Source of the DNA: Actinomycetales bacterium
GTDB lineage: Bacteria; Actinomycetota; Actinomycetes; Actinomycetales; Beutenbergiaceae
DNA: 6,536 nt
Assembly: GCA_016649925.1 (NCBI GenBank)
Contig: JAENWO010000145.1
Span: 1-6,536 of the forward strand
Reading direction: 5' to 3'
The notes below the pieces were generated by a model. The model worked only from the letters and a program-made list of their open reading frames with translations, searched no databases and was not told the origin of the DNA. A program made the position numbers and the translations under genes. Shown here in pieces: positions 1-5,232 of this stretch; the stretch's first letter is position 1, and every line of letters starts with the position of its first letter.

Positions 1-200
1 CGCTCAGCCTGCACCCGGTGGCGGTGCTGCTGGCGGTCGCTGCCGGGACCATCGTCGGTGGCATCGTCGGGGCGCTCTTCGCGGTTCCGCTCATCGCGGT
101 CTCCAACACCGTGCTGCTCTACCTCAACGGTCGAGACTCCGGCTCCTCGACCCAACGGCGCATGCTGGATCTCACGATCCGGGGGAGGGTGCGTGCATGA
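1..200 (+). CDS. AI-2E family transporter, C-terminal fragment (5' end outside window)
   Basis: The open frame enters from the left edge (first full codon at 3) and ends with TGA at 198-200, giving the last 65 residues. They begin LSLHPVAVLLAVAAGTIVGG and contain the hydrophobic run GALFAVPLIAVSNTVLLYL. This pattern, LHP followed by a Gly-rich helix and a helix with AVPL, is the characteristic end of the AI-2E/PerM-like transporter family (PF01594), multi-helix membrane proteins of mostly unknown substrate. A short hydrophilic, Arg-containing cytoplasmic tail follows. A GTG at 18 is internal and is not the true start. The stop overlaps the ilvA start as ATGA, so the two genes are probably co-transcribed and translationally coupled. 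The family call is good; the substrate cannot be inferred. Confidence 0.85.
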   Translation, partial: LSLHPVAVLLAVAAGTIVGGIVGALFAVPLIAVSNTVLLYLNGRDSGSSTQRRMLDLTIRGRVRA

Positions 201-1405
201 CCTTCGACATCGAGGCGATCCGGGTGGCGGCAGGTGAGCTCCGAGGAGTCGTGCAGCGCACGCCCGTGGAGTACAGCGGAGCGCTCAGCGCGATCGCCGG
301 GACGGACGTCTGGCTCAAGTGCGAGAACCTCCAGACCGGCGGTTCGTTCAAGATCCGCGGTGCCTACATCAGGATGTCGCGGCTGACGGCCGAACAGAAG
401 GCGGCCGGTGTCGTCGCGGCCAGTGCCGGCAACCATGCCCAGGGGGTGGCGCTCGCGGCACGACTGCTCGGCATCGACTCGATCGTGTACATGCCGATCG
501 GTGCGGCGCTGCCGAAGGTCGCGGCCACGCGTGGGTACGGCGCGCAGGTGCGGCTGCACGGCACGAGCGTCGAGGAGGCCCTCGTCGAGGCGCGGGCCGA
601 GGCCGAGCGCACCGGTCGGGTGCTCATCCACCCCTTCGACCATGTCGACATCGTCACCGGGCAGGCCACGATCGGGCTCGAGATTGCCGAGCAGGTCCCC
701 GATGTCCGCACCGTCCTGGTGCCCACCGGCGGCGGTGGTCTGCTCGCCGGTGTCGCGACGGCCCTACACGCCCAGATCGGCACGCAGGTCGAGGTGATCG
801 GGGTGCAGGCGGAGGGCGCCGCGGCCTACCCCGCCTCTCTCGCGGCGGGCCATCCGGTGGCCCTGACATCGATGTCCACGATGGCGGACGGCATCGCGAT
901 CGGCTGCCCCGGCCAGGTGCCGATGGACATCATCGCGCACGAGGTGCACCGCGTCGAGACGGTCACCGAGGAGGCGCTCTCCCAGGCGCTGCTGCTGTTG
1001 GCAGAGCGGGCGAAGCTTGTCGTGGAGCCGTCCGGCGCCGCTGGTGTCGCGGATCTGCTGACGCGACCCGGGACGTTCGCGGGTCCGATCGTCGTGATCC
1101 TGTCCGGCGGGAACATCGACCCGCTCGTGCTCATGCGGGTGCTCCAGCACGGCATGGTTGCCGCGGGGCGTTACCTCCAGGTGAAGGTGCGGGTCCGGGA
1201 CACCCCGGGTGCGCTGGCTGGTCTGCTGCGCGACCTGGCCGCGATGGGGGCGAACGTGCTCACCGTCGCCCACGTGCGCACCGCCGCAGATCTGGCTGTG
1301 GACGAGGTCGACATCGCCGTCGAGTGCGAGACCAAGGGTGCCGAGCACTGCAGCAGCGTGCTGCGCACGCTCGATCACGGCGGTTACACGGTTCTGCCCG
1401 CCTGA
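197..1405 (+). CDS. ilvA: Threonine ammonia-lyase (threonine dehydratase) with C-terminal ACT domain
   Basis: This 402-aa PLP enzyme deaminates L-threonine to 2-oxobutanoate and ammonia, feeding isoleucine synthesis or threonine catabolism in the cytoplasm. Visible motifs are GGSFKIRGA with the Schiff-base lysine K52, SAGNHAQG at 76-83, the phosphate-binding GGGG loop at 178-181, ADGIAIG at 230-236 and LSGGN at 302-306. Residues from about 326 to the end (LQVKVRVRDTPGALAGLL...) form one ACT-like domain. This is the roughly 400-aa form with a single ACT domain rather than the 500-aa E. coli IlvA form, so either biosynthetic or catabolic use is possible. The ATG start overlaps the upstream stop (ATGA) and has a purine-rich GGGGGAGGG ribosome binding site at 181-189. 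No key residue is missing. Confidence 0.95.
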   Translation: MTFDIEAIRVAAGELRGVVQRTPVEYSGALSAIAGTDVWLKCENLQTGGSFKIRGAYIRMSRLTAEQKAAGVVAASAGNHAQGVALAARLLGIDSIVYMPIGAALPKVAATRGYGAQVRLHGTSVEEALVEARAEAERTGRVLIHPFDHVDIVTGQATIGLEIAEQVPDVRTVLVPTGGGGLLAGVATALHAQIGTQVEVIGVQAEGAAAYPASLAAGHPVALTSMSTMADGIAIGCPGQVPMDIIAHEVHRVETVTEEALSQALLLLAERAKLVVEPSGAAGVADLLTRPGTFAGPIVVILSGGNIDPLVLMRVLQHGMVAAGRYLQVKVRVRDTPGALAGLLRDLAAMGANVLTVAHVRTAADLAVDEVDIAVECETKGAEHCSSVLRTLDHGGYTVLPA

Positions 1406-1429
1406 CCTTCAGGGTCCGACGGGCAGAAC
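1391..1429. terminator. Hairpin between convergent ilvA and greA, probable bidirectional terminator
   Basis: GTTCTGCCCG (1391-1400) is perfectly complementary to CGGGCAGAAC (1420-1429), and an inner GACC/GGTC stem (1404-1407 with 1413-1416) can extend the structure. The left arm lies in the last ilvA codons and the stop codon is in the loop side. There is no U-tract on either strand, which is common for GC-rich actinobacterial terminators. The 37-bp gap between two convergent stops supports the role. Termination in both directions is inferred. Confidence 0.65.
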
Positions 1430-1442
1430 GCGCGAGCGGGTG

Positions 1443-1922
1443 TCAGCCGGAGAAGGGCTTCGCCTTCGTGACCTTGACCTTCACGGACGTGCCGTTCGGA
1501 GTCTTGTACTCGACGGAATCGCCGGCCTTGTGGCCAAGGATCGCCGCACCGAGGGGGGAACTGGCCGAATAGACGTCGAGGTCGGTGTCGCCGGCCACCT
1601 CGCGGGAGCCGAGCAGGAAGTGCATCTTCTCCCCACCCACGGTGGCGGAGACGACCATGCCGGGCTCGACGACGCCGTCGTCCGCCGGAGCCTCGCCCAC
1701 CTGGGCGCTGCGCAGCAGCTCCTCGAGCTGGCGGATGCGGGCCTCCTGCTTCGCCTGCTCCTCGCGCGCCGCGTGGTAGCCGCCGTTCTCCTTGAGGTCA
1801 CCCTCGTCGCGTGCGGACTCGATCTTGTCGGCGATCTCGGTCCGTCCCTCAACCACGAGGTGGTCGTACTCGGCCTTGAGACGGTCGTAACTGTCCTGCG
1901 TGAGCCACGTGGTTTCGGACAC
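1443..1922 (-). CDS. greA: Transcription elongation factor GreA
   Basis: This 159-aa protein rescues backtracked RNA polymerase by stimulating cleavage of the nascent transcript through the secondary channel. The N-terminal coiled coil (about 1-75) carries the acidic tip RDEGDLKENGGYHAA; D42 and E45 correspond to the catalytic Asp/Glu of GreA. The C-terminal FKBP-like domain (about 85-159) contains SSPLGAAILGHKAGDSVEY, the family hallmark. I chose the GTG at 1922-1920 because a full AAGGAGG ribosome binding site (minus strand, 1933-1927) sits 4 nt upstream. An in-frame ATG at 1946 would add eight residues encoded across that site and is less likely. The gene stands alone here, convergent with ilvA and divergent from the metalloprotease gene. 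In many actinobacteria it lies directly downstream of the DUF4307 gene. Confidence 0.96.
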   Translation of the reverse strand: MSETTWLTQDSYDRLKAEYDHLVVEGRTEIADKIESARDEGDLKENGGYHAAREEQAKQEARIRQLEELLRSAQVGEAPADDGVVEPGMVVSATVGGEKMHFLLGSREVAGDTDLDVYSASSPLGAAILGHKAGDSVEYKTPNGTSVKVKVTKAKPFSG

Positions 1923-1926
1923 GGTC

Positions 1927-1933
1927 CCTCCTT
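1927..1933 (-). promoter_or_regulatory. greA ribosome binding site
   Basis: The minus strand reads AAGGAGG four bases before the GTG at 1922. It matches the anti-Shine-Dalgarno sequence completely and decides the start against the upstream in-frame ATG at 1946. Confidence 0.8.
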
Positions 1934-1980
1934 CATCTGACGTCATTGGACCCCAAGCGCTCTCATCGACGAGCGCGGCG

Positions 1981-2005
1981 CGGGTGTGCGAGGTTCCGAC
2001 ACCCG
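1981..2005. repeat. Inverted repeat, 7-bp arms, in probable greA leader
   Basis: CGGGTGT (1981-1987) pairs with ACACCCG (1999-2005) around an 11-nt loop. It lies about 60-80 nt upstream of the greA start. It could be a leader hairpin or an operator; neither role is demonstrated. Confidence 0.45.
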
Positions 2006-2022
2006 GGCTGGCTACCGACAAG

Positions 2023-2040
2023 CACCGCTCCGGGGCGGTG
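2023..2040. repeat. Inverted repeat, 6-bp arms, upstream of greA
   Basis: CACCGC (2023-2028) pairs with GCGGTG (2035-2040) around a 6-nt loop. Short GC-rich stems arise easily by chance in DNA of this composition, so functional weight is low. Confidence 0.3.
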
Positions 2041-2049
2041 GAAGCGTCA

Positions 2050-2078
2050 AGAATACCAACGGATACGGCAGGAAGCGA
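2050..2078 (-). promoter_or_regulatory. Candidate greA promoter
   Basis: On the minus strand a TATTCT hexamer (2055-2050) fits the -10 consensus TAnnnT. A TTCGCT-like hexamer lies about 18 bases upstream as a poor -35. Transcription from here would give a greA leader of roughly 120 nt containing both hairpins at 1981-2040. It is the best AT-rich hexamer on this strand in the intergenic region, but it is only a sequence match. Confidence 0.3.
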
Positions 2079-2212
2079 ACAGAATCGCCCGGGCGTCGGG
2101 TTCGGCGACACCGTGCAGGGACCCGGTCCTCGACGGCGCGGCACGCCCCCGGCACACCGACGCGTGCTCGCGGGTTCCCCCGCAACGTCCAGAACGGACC
2201 GAGGCGGCACGG

Positions 2213-2218
2213 TACTCT
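2213..2218 (+). promoter_or_regulatory. Candidate -10 element for the metalloprotease gene
   Basis: TACTCT matches TAnnnT and lies 66 bases before the chosen ATG. No recognisable -35 hexamer is found 16-18 bases upstream. This is a weak prediction, noted because it is the only plausible -10 close to the gene. Confidence 0.22.
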
Positions 2219-2284
2219 GCGGGTGGGATCGGACCCCGGTCCCGGGTGACGGCCGACGAGGCATGAGTGTGGGGGCTTCTTGCA

Positions 2285-4069
2285 ATGACCGGACCGGTTC
2301 CGCCGCACGGGCAGTGGCCCGAGCAGCAAGGTGCAGGACCGCCGCCGTCCGGTCAGCAGGGGCAGCAGGGGCAGTTCCCTCAGCAGCCCCAGCAGCCGCC
2401 ATTCCCTGCGCAGCCCCAGCAGCCGCCATTCCCTGCGCAGCCCCAGCAGCCGCCATTCCCTGCGCAGGGTCAGTACGCCCCGCAGGGTCAGTACGCCCCG
2501 CAGGGTCAACAGCCGCAGCAGTTGCAGTTCCCGGCGCACCAGCACGCGGGTCAGCAGGGGCATCTCCCTCATCAGCCCGGCCCCTATGCTCAGGCGCGGC
2601 CGGGTCCGTACGGTTACAGCTACCAGCAGATGCCGGCCTACCCGGCGCCGTCTTTCCCTCAGCCCACCGGCCCGGGCAGGAGCCGTGTCCCGGCGTGGAT
2701 GTGGGTCCTCGGCTCGCTCCTCGTCGTGGCGGTCGTCGCCGTGTGGGGGCTCGCTGCGCTGCGCGACGGCGGCCCGATCCCGACACCGGGCCCCGGACCG
2801 ACCGCGCAGCCCACCGCAGCGCCGACCGCGGACGACCGCGGCCAGCCGAACACCTCCGCGGACGGGCAGTTCACCGGCACCTACCTCGTCGAGCAGCTGA
2901 ACACTGCGCTGGCCAACACCGACCGCGAGACCTTCTTCCGGTACGTCGACGGTGACGCCCTCGCCCCGCTCAACCTGTGGTGGGACAACATGGAGGTTCT
3001 CGGGTGGACCGAGGGAGCGTTCTCCTTGGTGCCGAACCAGGACCACGCGTACTCGGCCGACAGCGTAGAGCAGGCCGTCACGCTCGGCGCGGTGACCGCG
3101 GGCTCACCTGCGATCCCCGCCGACAGCGACCACCCCGACGCCGGTAAGAGCTACGCGCCGAGCAACTTCTACGTCGCCACGATCCACGTCACGGACGACG
3201 GCGAGAGCGGCGTCCTCACCGGGTGGGCGCCCCGTAGCACGAGCGCACCCTGGGACCTCGCGCCCCTGTACGCGGTCATCAGCGAGCACGCCGTGATGGC
3301 GGGGTACGCCGACGAGAAGGCGCTTGTCGACTCGGTTGCCGGCGTCGTCGAGGAGAGCGCCGCCTGGGTGATCAGCACGTACGAGGACGAGACCGGCGTC
3401 GCGAACGCCCAGCGCTTCCTCACGTTCGTCACCGAGGATGCCAGCCGCTTCAACCAATGGTTCCTCGAGGGCGCTCAGAACCAGGGCTGGGTGTCGGACC
3501 GTGCGGGGACGATGTTCCCGCAGTCGCGCCCCTTCGCCTCGCCGGGCATCGCGCCGGACATCGCCACCGGCGGGTACGACACCACGGCGGGCGGGGTCCT
3601 GACCATCGGTCCCAACGGTCTGCTGTACGGCCTCGCCGACACGCAAGACACCATCACGCACGAGTTCATCCACGCGATCCACACCACCAACGTGCCGCGC
3701 GCGGGATACCCCGGTTCCCCCGTGATGGAGGGCTGGGCCACGTACAACGAGTCGCTCTTCCAAAGCGACGGGAGGTTCGCGAGCCGGTACAGCCTGACCG
3801 GTCGGACCCTGCGCGGCTGCGTGGACTCCCAGTTCGACGGCGACTTCCCGACGCAGGAGGACTTCGTCGCGGTGGAGACCGTGGACTGCGCGTACTCCCT
3901 GAGCTCGGCCGTGTACGCCTTTGCCGACAGCCTCGGCATCGACGTGTACGAGCTCGCCGACGTGGCCCTGGAGACCGGTGACGACCTGCCGGATGCGGCC
4001 CTGGAGATCGGGGACACCCCGATCGACGAGGCCGGCTGGGCCGAGTGGGTGCAGTCAACGTTCGGCTGA
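2285..4069 (+). CDS. Membrane-anchored HExxH zinc metalloprotease with Pro/Gln-rich repeat tail
   Basis: I do not recognise a named protein. This 594-aa product has three parts. Residues 1-130 are Pro/Gln/Gly-rich, with three perfect QPQQPPFPA repeats followed by QGQYAP repeats. Residues 136-158 are one transmembrane helix preceded by GRSR, so the tail should be cytoplasmic and the rest external. After a Pro/Thr linker (162-190), residues 200-330 resemble the region preceding Peptidase_MA-like domains in actinobacterial proteins. The catalytic part has HEFIH (H459, E460, H463) and, 22 residues after E460, VMEGWATY with E482 as likely third zinc ligand: a gluzincin arrangement. C512 and C535 could form a disulfide. 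The ATG at 2285 has only a weak ribosome binding site; an in-frame GTG at 2267 (600 aa) is the alternative. Protease fold is well supported; substrate and role are unknown. Confidence 0.85.
   Translation: MTGPVPPHGQWPEQQGAGPPPSGQQGQQGQFPQQPQQPPFPAQPQQPPFPAQPQQPPFPAQGQYAPQGQYAPQGQQPQQLQFPAHQHAGQQGHLPHQPGPYAQARPGPYGYSYQQMPAYPAPSFPQPTGPGRSRVPAWMWVLGSLLVVAVVAVWGLAALRDGGPIPTPGPGPTAQPTAAPTADDRGQPNTSADGQFTGTYLVEQLNTALANTDRETFFRYVDGDALAPLNLWWDNMEVLGWTEGAFSLVPNQDHAYSADSVEQAVTLGAVTAGSPAIPADSDHPDAGKSYAPSNFYVATIHVTDDGESGVLTGWAPRSTSAPWDLAPLYAVISEHAVMAGYADEKALVDSVAGVVEESAAWVISTYEDETGVANAQRFLTFVTEDASRFNQWFLEGAQNQGWVSDRAGTMFPQSRPFASPGIAPDIATGGYDTTAGGVLTIGPNGLLYGLADTQDTITHEFIHAIHTTNVPRAGYPGSPVMEGWATYNESLFQSDGRFASRYSLTGRTLRGCVDSQFDGDFPTQEDFVAVETVDCAYSLSSAVYAFADSLGIDVYELADVALETGDDLPDAALEIGDTPIDEAGWAEWVQSTFG
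2384..2464 (+). repeat. Three perfect 27-bp tandem repeats inside the metalloprotease gene
   Basis: Units at 2384-2410, 2411-2437 and 2438-2464 are identical at every base and encode QPQQPPFPA three times. Identity including third positions points to recent expansion by slippage or recombination. The length is a multiple of three, so copy-number change keeps the frame and only alters the length of the cytoplasmic tail. Confidence 0.95.
2465..2508 (+). repeat. 18-bp tandem repeat (2.4 copies) inside the metalloprotease gene
   Basis: The unit CAGGGTCAGTACGCCCCG occurs at 2465-2482 and 2483-2500, and its first eight bases recur at 2501-2508. It encodes QGQYAP and directly follows the 27-bp array, so the cytoplasmic tail contains two adjacent arrays with different periods. 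Confidence 0.9.
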
Positions 4070-4118
4070 GACTGACGGACAGCTCACGGCCCCGCAGGTC
4101 GTGCACTTCGGGGGAAGA

Positions 4119-4352
4119 GTGGTCAAGAGCATCGTCATGGTGGCGGCCGCCTTCTACGGCGGCTCCGCGTTCGTCCTGTTCATCACGCCCGGGATCTTCG
4201 GCCGGTTCGGCCGGGAGATCTGGCGCGACGTCGCTCTACTGACCGCCACGGTGACCGCGTCCCTGGCCATGCTGCCGCTGCTCGAGCAGGTCGGTTCCGA
4301 CACCGTCAGGATCCTGCGAACCGACTATCTGGAGCTGAAGGGCCCCGCGTGA
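4119..4352 (+). CDS. Small two-helix membrane protein, unknown function
   Basis: Reading from GTG at 4119 gives 77 residues ending at TGA 4350-4352. Two hydrophobic stretches are visible: about residues 5-24 (IVMVAAAFYGGSAFVLFITP) and about 36-51 (VALLTATVTASLAMLP), followed by a charged tail ending KGPA. Codon third positions are overwhelmingly G or C, as in the neighbouring real genes. A purine-rich GGGGGAAGA precedes the GTG closely. A GTG at 4101 in the same frame would add six residues, with a poorer ribosome binding site. It begins 49 nt after the metalloprotease stop on the same strand, so the two may form an operon and both products sit in the membrane. I recognise no family. Overlapping frames on the other strand lack this hydrophobic pattern. 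Confidence 0.6.
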   Translation: MVKSIVMVAAAFYGGSAFVLFITPGIFGRFGREIWRDVALLTATVTASLAMLPLLEQVGSDTVRILRTDYLELKGPA

Positions 4353-4360
4353 CGCGGTTT
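4345..4360 (+). terminator. Possible short terminator hairpin at the end of the small membrane protein gene
   Basis: CCGCG (4345-4349) pairs with CGCGG (4353-4357) around the stop codon TGA as a three-base loop, followed by TTT. The stem is only five base pairs but all G-C. It would end the metalloprotease/small-protein transcript. A second weak stem (CGGGA/TCCCG, 4369-4386) follows. Confidence 0.3.
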
Positions 4361-4382
4361 GCCCCGGTCGGGAACGGTCGGT

Positions 4383-4508
4383 CCCGCCGGCCATGACCTG
4401 CTCGATGCTCTCGCGCAGCTCGCGCAGCTCGCGCAGCTCGCGCGGCCGGAAGGGCTCGGTGAGGTGGGCGTCCGTGCCGACCTCGAGGCCGAGTTCCGCG
4501 TCGTGCGC
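4383..4508 (-). pseudogene. Remnant resembling the C-terminal part of a response-regulator receiver domain
   Basis: On the minus strand this stretch reads ...AELGLEVGTDAHLTEPFRPRELRELRELRE..., resembling the last beta-strand and helix of CheY-like receivers (consensus: GadaYltKPF.p.eL). Codon third positions on this strand are strongly G/C, unlike the Ser/Arg-rich plus-strand frame. The invariant Lys before Pro is Glu here (TEPF), the phospho-acceptor Asp region is absent, and the helix is inflated by a 9-bp repeat. The open frame (4580 to 4236) runs on into the antisense of the small membrane protein gene, so its own end is lost. I read it as a decayed fragment. The alternative is chance similarity in GC-rich sequence. 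Confidence 0.45.
4411..4443. repeat. 9-bp tandem repeat, 3.7 copies
   Basis: TCGCGCAGC is repeated at 4411-4419, 4420-4428 and 4429-4437, with a partial copy to 4443. On the minus strand it encodes RELRELRELRE. It lies within the degraded region and probably expanded by slippage. Confidence 0.85.
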
Positions 4509-4552
4509 CTCAGAGCGTGCGCTCAGCGGTCCGGCACACGGGACGGTTCCCG

Positions 4553-4575
4553 GCGGAGTCCGACTTCGACTCCGC
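4553..4575. repeat. 8-bp inverted repeat between the two gene remnants
   Basis: GCGGAGTC (4553-4560) pairs perfectly with GACTCCGC (4568-4575) around a 7-nt loop. It lies between the minus-strand receiver-like remnant and the plus-strand peptidase remnant. It may be an old terminator or a rearrangement scar; neither can be decided from sequence alone. Confidence 0.5.
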
Positions 4576-4608
4576 AGCAACGAGCGAGTGCGCCCATCTA
4601 CTCTCGGG

Positions 4609-4773
4609 ACCGTCTACTCCAACGCCGTCTTGATCGGGATCCCGCCCTGCGCCCTCGTGGAGCGCGCCTACGCCGACGGGAGCGACCTGGTGCAGGCCTC
4701 GGCCGCACTCGGTGAACCCGTCGTCGACGAGGCGGGCTGGGCGCAGTTCGTGACCGATAACTGGTCGTGGTGA
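4609..4773 (+). pseudogene. C-terminal remnant of a second, diverged metalloprotease of the same family
   Basis: The last about 50 codons before TGA 4771-4773 align with the end of the 594-aa metalloprotease. ADGSDLVQASAALGEP is followed by VVDEAGWAQFV here; the intact gene has ETGDDLPDAALEIGDTPIDEAGWAEWV. Twelve of the last 30 aligned residues are identical, the shared DEAGWA block is nearly identical at DNA level (4726-4743 against 4025-4042), and both proteins end within a few residues of it. A TVYSNAVL segment at the start resembles CAYSLSSAVY of the intact protein, with several residues missing between. HExxH, the third ligand and the membrane anchor are all absent, so it cannot be an active protease. 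Divergence is too high for a recent partial duplication; an old tandem paralog trimmed from its 5' side fits better. It ends 3 bp from the stop of the convergent DUF4307 gene. Confidence 0.7.
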
Positions 4774-4776
4774 GGT

Positions 4777-5232
4777 TCAACCCGCCAGGACGCAGTCCCG
4801 CACGACGCCGGTGGTCGCCAGTTCCGTGGTCGCGACGTCGACCGTGACCCGCACCGTGTCGCTCTGGCTCGGGCCCACCTCGACGTCGAGCAGTCCGATC
4901 TGGCCGAAGGCCGTGTTGAGCGCCTCGATGGTGCAGGTCGCGGTCGCCCCCGGCGCCATCGTGACGTCGAAGACCACCTCGATGCTCGTCTCGTCGTGCA
5001 CCGTGAAGCCGACGTCCCGCGCCTCCACCCCCGGCCGCAACAGCCCGAGGCTCAGCCAGACGACGACGGCGAGCCCCAGGACGGCGCTGACGCTCGCCAC
5101 GACCACCCTGGTCCGTCGACGCTGTTCGGGACTGGGCTGCTCGCCGTACCGGCGCGCCAGCAGCTCGCCGTCAGCCTCCCGTTGGGGCGCTCCTGCGGTC
5201 GGTCCCGGCGCGGGGGATGATGCCTGCGTCAC
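4777..5232 (-). CDS. DUF4307 family membrane protein
   Basis: This 151-aa protein has a Pro/Ala-rich cytoplasmic N-terminus with LARRYG at 25-30, a basic QRRRTR stretch, one transmembrane helix at about 43-65 and an external beta-rich domain. Two cysteines (C100 in ATCTIEALN and C147 in RDCVLAG) lie where DUF4307 (PF14155) proteins keep conserved cysteines and could be disulfide bonded. The family has no established function and sits next to mca and greA in many actinobacteria (Rv1081c in M. tuberculosis). The start is GTG at 5232-5230, with AAGGA (minus strand 5243-5239) six bases upstream. The gene is divergent from mca. Its usual downstream partner greA is about 2.85 kb away here, beyond inserted plus-strand genes. 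Confidence 0.85.
   Translation of the reverse strand: MTQASSPAPGPTAGAPQREADGELLARRYGEQPSPEQRRRTRVVVASVSAVLGLAVVVWLSLGLLRPGVEARDVGFTVHDETSIEVVFDVTMAPGATATCTIEALNTAFGQIGLLDVEVGPSQSDTVRVTVDVATTELATTGVVRDCVLAG

Larger units (their letters stand above)
1923..2284. other. Divergent intergenic region between greA and the metalloprotease gene
   Basis: This 362-bp stretch holds no convincing gene; open frames crossing it on both strands are shadows or upstream extensions of the flanking genes. It must carry both outward promoters. It contains two short hairpins on the greA side (1981-2005 and 2023-2040) and two palindrome-like GGACC-rich motifs (2119-2129 and 2231-2242) on the metalloprotease side. 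No tRNA, riboswitch or mobile-element end is recognisable. Confidence 0.6.
4353..4608. other. Region without an intact gene between the small membrane protein gene and the peptidase remnant
   Basis: The only content I can support is the minus-strand receiver-like remnant (4383-4508), the 9-bp repeat inside it and an 8-bp inverted repeat at 4553-4575. No transposase, integrase or IS end is visible. A plus-strand frame from ATG 4393 runs through here into the peptidase remnant, but its first 70 residues are a low-complexity Ser/Arg translation of the antisense strand. Confidence 0.5.

Noticed and set aside
319..1572. A 417-aa plus-strand frame overlapping ilvA
   Set aside because: It is an Arg/Gly/Ala-rich frame-shifted shadow of ilvA that also runs into greA antisense.
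2267..2284. GTG at 2267 as the protease start
   Set aside because: A GAGG sits five bases upstream, so it is possible, but the added MWGLLA is odd before the hydrophilic tail and the ATG at 2285 gives a usual N-terminus. Left as the alternative.
1443..2786. A 447-aa minus-strand open frame that includes greA
   Set aside because: Only the last 159 codons are GreA. The rest is low-complexity Pro/Ala/Arg antisense of the protease tail, and a full ribosome binding site lies directly before GTG 1922.
2012..3046. A 344-aa minus-strand open frame opposite the protease gene
   Set aside because: It is Arg/Leu-rich antisense translation with no domain; the plus strand has a transmembrane helix and protease motifs continuing in frame.
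4236..4580. A complete 114-aa minus-strand gene
   Set aside because: Its C-terminal third is antisense of the small membrane protein gene, and the receiver-like part lacks the phosphorylation site; treated as a fragment.
4393..4773. A complete 126-aa plus-strand gene
   Set aside because: Its first 70 residues are a Ser/Arg-rich antisense translation of a better minus-strand frame; only the last 50 residues carry homology, so it is annotated as a remnant.
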